19,354 bases of DNA, taken from CAYZEZ01 sp964477295 (GTDB lineage Bacteria > Bacteroidota > Bacteroidia > Bacteroidales > SM23-62). Below are positions 1 through 5,986 of this stretch, in pieces. How positions within the stretch are numbered: the stretch's first letter is position 1; each line of letters begins with the position of its first letter. The translations under genes and the position numbers were made by a program. The notes under the pieces are model-generated. The model was not told the DNA's origin. It worked only from the letters and a program-made list of their open reading frames with translations, and did no database searches. The stretch covers positions 1-19,354 of the forward strand of contig CAYZEZ010000060.1 in NCBI GenBank assembly GCA_964477295.1. The letters run 5' to 3'.

Positions 1-55
1 GGCATCAGCCAGCAGATTTACAGTCTGCCCCAGTTGGCCACTTTGGTATCTCCCC
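1..55 (-). tRNA. tRNA-Tyr (GTA), 3' part missing at window edge
   Basis: On the minus strand the molecule begins at 55 with GGGGAGA and runs through a D-arm to an anticodon stem GCAGA/TCTGC that encloses the loop CTGTAAA, so the anticodon is GTA (tyrosine). The sequence after the anticodon stem (TGGCTGATGCC) looks like the start of the long variable arm expected of a bacterial type II tRNA-Tyr. The T-arm and acceptor 3' strand lie outside the window. It follows tRNA-Thr by 12 nt and is presumably co-transcribed with it. The pair matches the Thr-Tyr-Gly cluster that often precedes tuf in bacteria, though tuf is not visible here. Confidence 0.9.
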
Positions 56-67
56 AAATAAAGTCCG

Positions 68-141
68 AGCCGATGAAGGGACTCGAACCCCCGACCTGCT
101 GATTACAAATCAGCTGCTCTGACCAACTGAGCTACATCGGC
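68..141 (-). tRNA. tRNA-Thr (TGT)
   Basis: Reading the minus strand from 141, the acceptor stem is GCCGATG paired with CATCGGC. The D-arm contains AGCTCAGTTGGT. The anticodon stem GCTGA/TCAGC closes the loop TTTGTAA, giving anticodon TGT (threonine). The T-arm is GGGGG-TTCGAGT-CCCTT, with two G-U pairs. The discriminator base is T and CCA is not encoded (CGG follows), so CCA must be added after transcription. A promoter candidate with both -33 and -7 elements lies about 50 nt upstream, and tRNA-Tyr follows 12 nt downstream. Confidence 0.96.
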
Positions 142-190
142 ACAATACGTATAAGAACGATCGATCAGGGTACCCTCAAAAATCGGTTCG

Positions 191-221
191 CAAATGTATA
201 AATATTTTATTTATATCACAA
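191..221 (-). promoter_or_regulatory. Bacteroidota-type promoter for the tRNA-Thr/Tyr cluster
   Basis: On the minus strand a -33 element TTG (219-221, inside a TTTTTG run) is separated by exactly 20 nt from TACATTTG (191-198), a full match to the TAnnTTTG -7 consensus. Transcription would begin near 186, about 45 nt before tRNA-Thr. The element sits between the hpf stop codon and the tRNA, so the tRNAs need not depend on read-through from rpsU-xerC-hpf. Spacing and both boxes match the candidate upstream of rpsU, which strengthens both calls. Confidence 0.65.
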
Positions 222-239
222 AAATATAAACGCTTATTT

Positions 240-539
240 TTAGGCTCTGTTGAGTTTGCCCTTGTGCTTGTGAATCTGCCTTCTAAGAGCCTCTACGGCA
301 AGGTCGGTTGCCTCCTCAAAAGTCCTCGATTGTTTTTTGGCAAATAATTCTGCTCCGGGCAGGGTGAGCTTAATTTCTGTTAATTTATTTTCAAGGTCCT
401 GAGAACGGTCCAGGCGCAACCAGATCTCAACACTGAGGATATCGTCAAAAAATAAATTCAACTTCTCAATCTTTGAATGGATAAATACCAGCAACTTAAC
501 GTCTGCATCGAATCGTAGGGAATGAATCTTAATGTCCAT
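240..539 (-). CDS. hpf: ribosome hibernation-promoting factor, short HPF/RaiA family
   Basis: A 99-residue protein with the single HPF/YfiA (sigma-54 modulation protein) fold. The N-terminus MDIKIHSLRFDAD is a first beta strand, and the region around residues 33-60 alternates charged and hydrophobic residues as the sheet does. The C-terminal helix ends in a basic run, RRQIHKHKGKLNR. The long-form C-terminal dimerisation domain is absent, so this is the short type. Such proteins bind the decoding centre of the 30S subunit in stationary phase and inactivate ribosomes, often as 100S dimers. It lies 14 nt downstream of xerC and third in the rpsU-xerC-hpf run, an order common in Bacteroidota. No Shine-Dalgarno sequence precedes the ATG. 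Whether it acts like E. coli HPF or RaiA cannot be told from sequence alone. Confidence 0.9.
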   Translation of the reverse strand: MDIKIHSLRFDADVKLLVFIHSKIEKLNLFFDDILSVEIWLRLDRSQDLENKLTEIKLTLPGAELFAKKQSRTFEEATDLAVEALRRQIHKHKGKLNRA

Positions 540-553
540 ATCAATGTAAAATT

Positions 554-1438
554 TTATGCTCTTGGATGAGCCTGTTTATATATGGTTTTTAACTTCTCAA
601 AAGTGGTATGCGTGTATATCTGGGTGGCCGATAAATTTGCATGCCCGAGTATCTCTTTGATGGCATTCAGATCGGCTCCCCTGTTCAACATATGAGTGGC
701 AAATGTATGCCTGAGAACATGAGGACTCTTTTTATCCATAGTAGTAACAAACCGCAGGTACCTGTTTACCACACGGTAAACAAATTTTTCGTAAAGCCTG
801 GCTCCCTTGTTAGTAACGAAAAAATAGTCGTGATTAATCCCGGGAAAGGTCTCTTTTCTCAATGCCAGGTATTTCTTGAAAACATCGGCATAAGCAGGAT
901 TAAATGGTATCAGCCGCTCCTTATTCCTTTTTCCTAACACCTTTATCGACAGGTCAGTCATATTAACGGATGATACCGTCAGGTTAATCAGTTCGGTCAG
1001 TCTCATCCCGGTTATGTATAGCATATCAATGATAAGCCGGTTCCTGACGCCGTTAAAATCATCCCCGAAGTCATAATCATCCAGCAGGGTCAACATCTTA
1101 TCCTGCTCAACAAAATGAGGAAGTTGTTTGTTGGTTTTGGGTGGGACAATTTTATCCATGGGATTCCTGTCGATTACCTTTTCTCTCATCAGGTACTTAA
1201 AAAAGGACCTTAGTGTAGCTATTTTCCTGTTTACCGAACGGCTGGTAATATCATGTTCCATCATTGAAACGATCCATGCCCTTACCCCCCGAAAATCTAC
1301 AGCTGTAATGTCACCGGAACCAGAGTCTTCAAGAAAGGCAAGGAATTGATCCATATCTGTCTCATACGAACGAAGGGTATGTACTGAGTACCTTTTTTCA
1401 TATCGCAGGTAATTAAGAAAAGACTCCTTATAGCTCAT
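554..1438 (-). CDS. xerC: tyrosine recombinase XerC/XerD
   Basis: A 294-residue site-specific tyrosine recombinase of the Xer group, which resolves chromosome dimers at dif. The N-terminal SAM-like core-binding domain covers about residues 1-85 and the catalytic domain about 105-290. All catalytic residues are visible: R146 (in TGMRLTEL), K170 (LGKRNKER), H240 and R243 (SPHVLRHTFATH), H266 (LGHANLSAT) and the nucleophile Y275 (QIYTHTT). I start at the ATG at 1438 (MSYKESF). An in-frame TTG at 1462 would add eight residues (MLILPGVF) that do not resemble the family. Linkage to rpsU and hpf, with no phage or integron genes nearby, argues for the housekeeping recombinase. XerC and XerD cannot be separated confidently by eye; I use the name usual at this locus. 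Confidence 0.9.
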   Translation of the reverse strand: MSYKESFLNYLRYEKRYSVHTLRSYETDMDQFLAFLEDSGSGDITAVDFRGVRAWIVSMMEHDITSRSVNRKIATLRSFFKYLMREKVIDRNPMDKIVPPKTNKQLPHFVEQDKMLTLLDDYDFGDDFNGVRNRLIIDMLYITGMRLTELINLTVSSVNMTDLSIKVLGKRNKERLIPFNPAYADVFKKYLALRKETFPGINHDYFFVTNKGARLYEKFVYRVVNRYLRFVTTMDKKSPHVLRHTFATHMLNRGADLNAIKEILGHANLSATQIYTHTTFEKLKTIYKQAHPRA

Positions 1439-1507
1439 AAAAACGCCAGGAAGAATTAACAAAAATGCAGGTGGAAATATAACCCCGAAAAGGGCAGTAG
1501 GCTGATA

Positions 1508-1699
1508 TTACAGTTCTTGCTCTTGCAGCTTCTGAATATAAATAGCATGCTTCACCTCTTGTCTTCTCTTGATTGAAGGTTTGATAAATGCTTGCCTTTC
1601 CCTTAATTCCTTAATGACTCCAGTTTTTTCGAATTTCCTCTTAAATTTCTTAAGGGCGCGCTCAATGTTTTCACCTTCTTTAACCGGAATAACAATCAT
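1508..1699 (-). CDS. rpsU: 30S ribosomal protein bS21
   Basis: A 63-residue basic protein of the bS21 family: MIVIPVKEGENIERALKKF, then a long basic helix (KRKFEKTG, RRQEVKH). It is a small-subunit protein bound next to the 3' end of 16S rRNA. In Bacteroidota bS21, with bS18 and bS6, occludes the anti-Shine-Dalgarno sequence. A tyrosine at position 54, reported as the contact to that sequence in Flavobacterium johnsoniae, is present here (HAIYIQKL). The ATG is preceded by AAAGGA with a 6-nt spacer, unlike the other genes in the window, which suggests autoregulation. It heads the run with xerC 69 nt downstream and has its own promoter candidate at 1731-1761. Confidence 0.95.
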   Translation of the reverse strand: MIVIPVKEGENIERALKKFKRKFEKTGVIKELRERQAFIKPSIKRRQEVKHAIYIQKLQEQEL

Positions 1700-1705
1700 G
1701 ATTGA

Positions 1706-1711
1706 TCCTTT
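1706..1711 (-). promoter_or_regulatory. Shine-Dalgarno sequence of rpsU
   Basis: AAAGGA on the minus strand lies six nt before the rpsU ATG (1697-1699). I inspected the region upstream of every other CDS start in the window and found no purine-rich complement to the 16S tail at normal spacing. The nearest is AAGGA only 4 nt before the helix-hairpin-helix gene, inside the end of the preceding gene. An isolated SD at rpsU fits the established idea that free anti-SD reports shortage of bS21. Confidence 0.75.
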
Positions 1712-1730
1712 CTATTTATTATTTGAGCCG

Positions 1731-1761
1731 CAAATTTATAAATTCATTGAAAATAATTCAA
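1731..1761 (-). promoter_or_regulatory. Bacteroidota-type promoter for rpsU-xerC-hpf
   Basis: The minus strand carries TTG (1759-1761), 20 nt of AT-rich spacer, then TAAATTTG (1731-1738), a full TAnnTTTG match. Transcription would start near 1726, giving a leader of about 27 nt that contains the rpsU Shine-Dalgarno sequence. The -33/-7 spacing equals that of the tRNA promoter at 191-221. Confidence 0.65.
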
Positions 1762-1970
1762 TACTATTCAAAAAAAATTCATTCTGTATATTTTAATCAT
1801 GGCTTTATCAATTAAGGATTATTTAATTAACAGTGTATGCGAATATTAAATCATGCAGGAATTTGAATGCCTATACAAATTACGAATTTTTAACAGAATG
1901 TAAAGGATATGAGGGTCTTTTTTAACAATAAAATAACTAAACTTATTGCAGGTTGCTAGTACTGAAAAGC

Positions 1971-2070
1971 TTACGAAACCAGGTTGCCCACCTTCATTTC
2001 ATTTGCGTCTGAGCCGAAGTCGGCCAGGACGCAGGAGCACGGTGGGTAAAACAGGTCGCAGGTTTCGTAA
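1971..2070. repeat. 100-nt nested inverted repeat
   Basis: Terminal arms TTACGAAACC (1971-1980) and GGTTTCGTAA (2061-2070) are perfect 10-nt inverted repeats. Inside them TTGCCCACC (1984-1992) pairs with GGTGGGTAA (2041-2049) with one G-U pair, TGCGTC (2004-2009) pairs with GACGCA (2028-2033), and GCCG (2013-2016) pairs with CGGC (2021-2024) around an AAGT loop. The result is a long hairpin with asymmetric internal loops. It holds no ORF of note and no clear target-site duplication. It lies downstream of the aldolase operon (minus strand) and could be a terminator-like or mRNA-end structure, or a MITE-like relic. Its function is unknown. Confidence 0.7.
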
Positions 2071-2075
2071 CTATT

Positions 2076-2152
2076 AACTCTTAACCCGCACCTAATACTT
2101 AATACCTAGTACCTAGTACCTGATACCTGGTACCTCGTACCTAGTACCTCGT
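2076..2152 (+). repeat. degenerate heptanucleotide tandem array
   Basis: Eleven consecutive 7-nt units can be laid out without gaps: AACTCTT, AACCCGC, ACCTAAT, ACTTAAT, ACCTAGT, ACCTAGT, ACCTGAT, ACCTGGT, ACCTCGT, ACCTAGT, ACCTCGT. The consensus is ACCTNGT. The array begins just after the 100-nt inverted repeat and runs through the stop codon of the helix-hairpin-helix gene, supplying its last three codons and TAG. It resembles the heptameric short tandem repeats (STRRs) known in cyanobacteria in form only. A related array is at 5783-5870. Confidence 0.85.
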
Positions 2153-3142
2153 ATCTTCTTTCCCCTTCCAAACCGTCAGATAAGGTTGTACTTTCCGGTA
2201 GACCCCGGGAGGTAATAAACGATTCTCCAGGATCTCTCCGATCCGGACAAAGGAACCATTCAGGTCGCGGAATTTTATTATCGCCCTGAATTGATACTCG
2301 GTGAGGTATGGATGGTAAGGAAGTGAATCCAGCATAATATGATTCACATCTATTAAATCAATATTTTGGGTATCGATTCTGACCATACCGGAAATCCGCT
2401 CAAACATTTCCGGAGTAAACCGGTAAACTTCAAGGAGCTGCTCTTTGCAATAATATCCTCCCAGCAATTCGCGATACCTGATAATCCTTCCGGAAAACAC
2501 CGGGCCTATTCCCGGTAATTTTATCAACTGTAAAGAGTCAGCCTGGTTAAGGGAGATGGAAAAACCGCCGGGGCCGGATGGGATTACCTGCATCCTCTGA
2601 GACCCAACCGATACAGATCTGTCCCTGGTAAAATAATTCAGGCTGTCACCGGCTACTGATCCATCCTCATCCTGGAGGTTCTGCTCAGGTTTTTCAGCAC
2701 CAACCAAACCAGGATCAATCTGTATGAATGGCTCCAGGTTTAAATAGTCCTGATCCTTTAATCCATAGATCTTTTTTAGATCCTGAGCCGATGAAAATAT
2801 TCCGCCTTTCTTCCTGTATTTAATTATGTTAGCTGTAACAAACCTGTCAAGTCCAAGGGCCAGAAGGTCTGCTTCATTTGCTGAGTTTGGATCAAACAGG
2901 AAGGGTTCAGAGAGTGACCCTTCAGCTCCGGAAATCTCAACTTCTTCCAGGCTTTGAAGACTATTCTCAAACAATGCTAAATCATTTTCGAATTCTTCAA
3001 GACCTGCTGCTTTTTCAGAGCCCGGGAAGAAGGTGGCAGCTCTTGCAATGAGCAACAGGAATAGGAGTGATAATAAAATGATCAGTCCGTTCCGTTCTGA
3101 CCGGGTAAATGTAAAATAGTCCTTGAAGAATCTCTTAAACAT
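2141..3142 (-). CDS. membrane-anchored protein with three helix-hairpin-helix (ComEA-like) repeats
   Basis: A 333-residue protein. One N-terminal membrane segment (about residues 19-34, LIILLSLLFLLLIARA) follows a basic stretch, so the body is probably periplasmic. Three ComEA-type helix-hairpin-helix units follow at about 84-142, 196-256 and 263-323. The middle one has the canonical hairpin LPGIGPVFSGRIIRYRE. The outer two are degenerate (LGLDRFVTANIIKYR and YLTEYQFRAIIKFRD). These domains usually bind the DNA backbone; ComEA is a competence DNA receptor, but no competence genes are nearby. Proteins of this build are common and uncharacterised in Bacteroidota. Its start is 7 nt after the transporter stop, so it is almost surely co-transcribed with it. 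The last codons (TRY) and stop are formed by the heptamer array. Confidence 0.8.
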   Translation of the reverse strand: MFKRFFKDYFTFTRSERNGLIILLSLLFLLLIARAATFFPGSEKAAGLEEFENDLALFENSLQSLEEVEISGAEGSLSEPFLFDPNSANEADLLALGLDRFVTANIIKYRKKGGIFSSAQDLKKIYGLKDQDYLNLEPFIQIDPGLVGAEKPEQNLQDEDGSVAGDSLNYFTRDRSVSVGSQRMQVIPSGPGGFSISLNQADSLQLIKLPGIGPVFSGRIIRYRELLGGYYCKEQLLEVYRFTPEMFERISGMVRIDTQNIDLIDVNHIMLDSLPYHPYLTEYQFRAIIKFRDLNGSFVRIGEILENRLLPPGVYRKVQPYLTVWKGKEDTRY

Positions 3143-3149
3143 TGCATCC

Positions 3150-4523
3150 TTAAGATGATAAAAAGTTCAGGGCACCCACTCCATTAAGGAAAACAAGTAA
3201 AATTGCAACAGGGGCAATATACCTTACAATAAAGAGAAATATACCTGTAAACCTGGCCCTGAGGCTACCCTGGTTGGAGATCTCATCCTTAACCACATTT
3301 CTACCCATAAACCACCCAACAAAAATAACAATGAAAAATCCTCCGATGGGCAGCAGCAGGTTAGCTGCAGTCCAGTTAAGTACTCCAAAAATATTTTTAC
3401 CGGCAATTGTAATGCCCGAAAACCATCCCCATGATCCGGCAGCCAGCACACCCAGAACAGAGATGGCCGAAGAAGCCAGCAAAGTGGCCACCCTCCTATT
3501 CATCTTCAGCTCTTCAGTCATATACGCCACAACAACTTCAAGTACGGAAATAGTAGAGGTAAGTGCCGCTACCGATAACAGGATGAAAAATAATATCGCA
3601 AAAACATAACCCCCGGTCATTTGCTGAAAGATATTGGGAAGTGTTATAAAGACCAGGCCCTCGTCGGAAGCGGGATCAATACCAAAGGCAAAAACGGCAG
3701 GAAATATCGCTATACCGGCCAGAACAGCAATGAATGTATCAGCCATGGAAACATTAAAAGCTGTCCTGCCAAGATTATCTCTCTTCTGGATATATGAACC
3801 GTACGTTATCAACGTACCCATCCCGATACTTAATGAAAAAAATGCCTGTCCGAGTGCTTCGAGGATGGTGGTTGGCCTGATTTTGGAAAAATCCGGTTTA
3901 AACAGGAATGCAAGTCCTTCACCCGCTCCGGGTAAAGTCACCGAACGAATGATTAAAACAATTAAGATCACCAGCAGGACCGGCATCAAAATTTTGGTAT
4001 ATTTTTCAATCCCGTTTTTAACTCCGGCCATCACAATACCGGATGTTAAAGCCATAAATATTAAAAACCAGATGACCGGCCAGCCTGAATGGCTCCTGAA
4101 AGTTCCAAACTCCAGGTTCAGCTGTTCCGGGCTTTTGTTTGTAAAACCATTGGTGACAGACTGGTAAAGATATTCAAGAGTCCATCCTGATACTGCTGCA
4201 TAAAAAGCAAGGATCATAAAGGCACAAACAACCCCCATGGTTCCAATCATAAACCACGGCTTGCCAGGTTTCAGCTTGAGGAATGCACCTACAGCATTTC
4301 GCTGGGTATTCCTGCCAATGGTGAATTCCGAAAGCATTACAGGTATACCGATCAGCAATACAAATCCCAGATAGATAAAAAGGAATGCTCCTCCTCCGTT
4401 TTCACCGACAACATACGGGAACCGCCATATGTTCCCCAATCCGATCGCAGAACCCGCAGCAGCTGCGATAACTCCTATATTACTTGTGAAGCTATCCCTG
4501 CCGGAACTACTGATTTGTGCCAT
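3150..4523 (-). CDS. sodium-dependent transporter, neurotransmitter:sodium symporter (NSS) family
   Basis: A 457-residue inner-membrane protein of the LeuT-fold NSS family, which uses a sodium gradient to import amino acids or related amines. TM1 carries the unwound signature GSAIGLGNIWRFPY (residues 24-37), followed by ENGGGAF. LSEFTIGR follows TM2. The TM6 region LSIGMGTLITYGSY has the glycines of the second unwound helix. I count about 11 membrane segments, typical of bacterial members, and the length fits. The substrate cannot be inferred. It is 35 nt downstream of the aldolase gene and 7 nt upstream of the helix-hairpin-helix gene, on the same strand, which suggests one operon. The ATG start directly precedes the cytosolic tail and has no Shine-Dalgarno sequence. 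Confidence 0.93.
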   Translation of the reverse strand: MAQISSSGRDSFTSNIGVIAAAAGSAIGLGNIWRFPYVVGENGGGAFLFIYLGFVLLIGIPVMLSEFTIGRNTQRNAVGAFLKLKPGKPWFMIGTMGVVCAFMILAFYAAVSGWTLEYLYQSVTNGFTNKSPEQLNLEFGTFRSHSGWPVIWFLIFMALTSGIVMAGVKNGIEKYTKILMPVLLVILIVLIIRSVTLPGAGEGLAFLFKPDFSKIRPTTILEALGQAFFSLSIGMGTLITYGSYIQKRDNLGRTAFNVSMADTFIAVLAGIAIFPAVFAFGIDPASDEGLVFITLPNIFQQMTGGYVFAILFFILLSVAALTSTISVLEVVVAYMTEELKMNRRVATLLASSAISVLGVLAAGSWGWFSGITIAGKNIFGVLNWTAANLLLPIGGFFIVIFVGWFMGRNVVKDEISNQGSLRARFTGIFLFIVRYIAPVAILLVFLNGVGALNFLSS

Positions 4524-4558
4524 AATGCTAAAATAAAAGTCGCCAAACGGAATATAAT

Positions 4559-5638
4559 CTAATTTCTGTCAGTGCAATTCAGGTCTTCAAAGGCAACCTT
4601 TAGCCTTTCAATCATGGCTGTTTCACCTGACCTTAACCAGACCCGTGGATCGTATTTCTTCTTATTCGGTTTATCCGGTCCTTCCGGGTTTCCGATCTGT
4701 CCCTGGAGATAATCATGATTGGCCTTTTCATATGCCCTGACACCATCCCAGAAAGCCCACTGCGTATCGGTATCAATATTCATTTTGATAACTCCATAGC
4801 TGACAGCTTCCCTTATTTCCTCCCTGGTGGATCCGGATCCGCCATGAAATACAAAATTGACCGGCTTGTCAGGAAGACGATATTTTTCTGCAATATACTT
4901 CTGGGAATTATCCAATATTTTCGGAGTTAGCTTTACATTACCCGGCTTATAAACTCCGTGTACATTTCCAAATGCGGCAGCAATAGTAAAATTATCGCTA
5001 ACTTTCTTTAGCTCCTCGTAGGCAAATGCCACTTCTTCGGGCTGGGTATAGAGCCTTGTACTATCCATACCGGAATGGTCAATCCCGTCTTCTTCCCCAC
5101 CTGTTACACCAAGCTCTATTTCAAGGGTCATGCCCATCTTGCTCATTCTCTCAAGGTATTTCTTGCTTGTTTCAATATTTTCTTTGATAGGTTCCACTGA
5201 AAGGTCGATCATATGCGAGCTGAACAATGGCCTGCCATATTTGGCAAAATGCTTTTCTCCGGCATCAAGCAAACCGTCAATCCAGGGAAGAAGTTTCCTG
5301 GCACAATGGTCAGTATGCAGAATCACTGCAATCCCATACATTTCTGCAAGGTGATGAACATGTTTGGCACCTATAATACCACCCATGATGGACGCCTTTT
5401 GTTCATCGTTAGATATCGCTTTACCAGCCCAGAAAGCTGAGCCTCCATTAGAGAACTGGACGATAACAGGAGAATTTACAACCTTTGCAGCCTCCATTAC
5501 TGCATTCACAGAGTTTGTGCTGACTACATTCACTGCGGGAATGGCATACCCGTTTTCCTTAGCTATCCGGAACAATTCCTGGACTTTGTCGCCTGTCTGG
5601 ACTCCGGGTTTTACTCTATCGAGAACTTTTTCATGCAT
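4559..5638 (-). CDS. fbaA: class II fructose-bisphosphate aldolase
   Basis: A 359-residue zinc-dependent aldolase that interconverts fructose-1,6-bisphosphate with dihydroxyacetone phosphate and glyceraldehyde-3-phosphate in glycolysis and gluconeogenesis. The length equals E. coli FbaA. Catalytic D110 and zinc ligand H111 lie in ILHTDHCARK. E175 lies in TLEIELGVTGGEEDG, H227 in GNVHGVYKPG and H265 in FHGGSGST, the last being the phosphate-binding loop. NIDTDTQWAFWDG and the C-terminal DPRVWLRSGE are also typical. A -7 promoter element candidate lies about 50 nt upstream at 5692-5699. It is first of a likely operon with the NSS transporter and the helix-hairpin-helix gene, a combination with no obvious metabolic logic. 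Confidence 0.97.
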   Translation of the reverse strand: MHEKVLDRVKPGVQTGDKVQELFRIAKENGYAIPAVNVVSTNSVNAVMEAAKVVNSPVIVQFSNGGSAFWAGKAISNDEQKASIMGGIIGAKHVHHLAEMYGIAVILHTDHCARKLLPWIDGLLDAGEKHFAKYGRPLFSSHMIDLSVEPIKENIETSKKYLERMSKMGMTLEIELGVTGGEEDGIDHSGMDSTRLYTQPEEVAFAYEELKKVSDNFTIAAAFGNVHGVYKPGNVKLTPKILDNSQKYIAEKYRLPDKPVNFVFHGGSGSTREEIREAVSYGVIKMNIDTDTQWAFWDGVRAYEKANHDYLQGQIGNPEGPDKPNKKKYDPRVWLRSGETAMIERLKVAFEDLNCTDRN

Positions 5639-5691
5639 AATATGAATATTTTGTGGATTAATAATCAGATTTCAAGCTTAAAACAATCCCG

Positions 5692-5699
5692 CAAATTTA
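5692..5699 (-). promoter_or_regulatory. -7 promoter element candidate for fbaA
   Basis: The minus strand reads TAAATTTG followed by CGGG, a full match to TAnnTTTG and nearly the same as the rpsU element (TAAATTTGCGG). I see no clear TTG at the -33 position. The implied leader is about 50 nt. Confidence 0.45.
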
Positions 5700-5782
5700 G
5701 AAGATTATCTTGTAAAGCATATTATTATGATCTAAATTTTCTGCTAAAAATAAATCCGTTGCCAGGGGCCGGCTTAACATTA

Positions 5783-5870
5783 TCAGGTACCAGTTACGAA
5801 GTGCGAGGTGCTGGTATATGAGCCCGGTAGCATGCTACCCCCCCCAACCGGTAACTCGTAATCCGCAACT
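5783..5870. repeat. opposed heptanucleotide arrays around a perfect palindrome
   Basis: On the minus strand the left half (5783-5810) reads as heptamers ACCTCGC, ACTTCGT, AACTGGT and ACCTGAT. On the plus strand the right half (5846-5873) reads AACCGGT, AACTCGT, AATCCGC and AACTCTT. These are the same unit family as 2076-2152 but in inverted orientation. Between them lies the 14-nt perfect palindrome GGTAGCATGCTACC (5826-5839), followed by a run of C. No gene is evident in the surrounding interval 5639-5986, which otherwise holds only the fbaA promoter candidate. Confidence 0.7.
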
Positions 5871-5986
5871 CTTTCATTCATTAATGCAAAAATCTTGCGT
5901 TTATCGGTCTCAAGGCATAAAAAATGAATCCCTATATTGTAATTATTATGTATTTTCATCCTTCATTCAATGAAAATCCTGCGGCA

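Noticed and set aside
1971..2070. Insertion sequence or transposon
   Set aside because: There are inverted ends, but no transposase frame and no clear target-site duplication; described as an inverted repeat only.
3143..3151. AAGGA before the helix-hairpin-helix gene as a Shine-Dalgarno sequence
   Set aside because: The spacing of 4 nt is too short and it overlaps the end of the transporter gene, so it is probably coincidental.
3274..4167. Long plus-strand open frames opposite the NSS transporter
   Set aside because: They are antisense shadows of a strongly conserved membrane protein and show no independent family features.
5633..5821. 62-codon plus-strand open frame in the fbaA upstream gap
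   Set aside because: It overlaps the fbaA promoter candidate and ends inside the heptamer/palindrome element; the translation shows no domain or signal.
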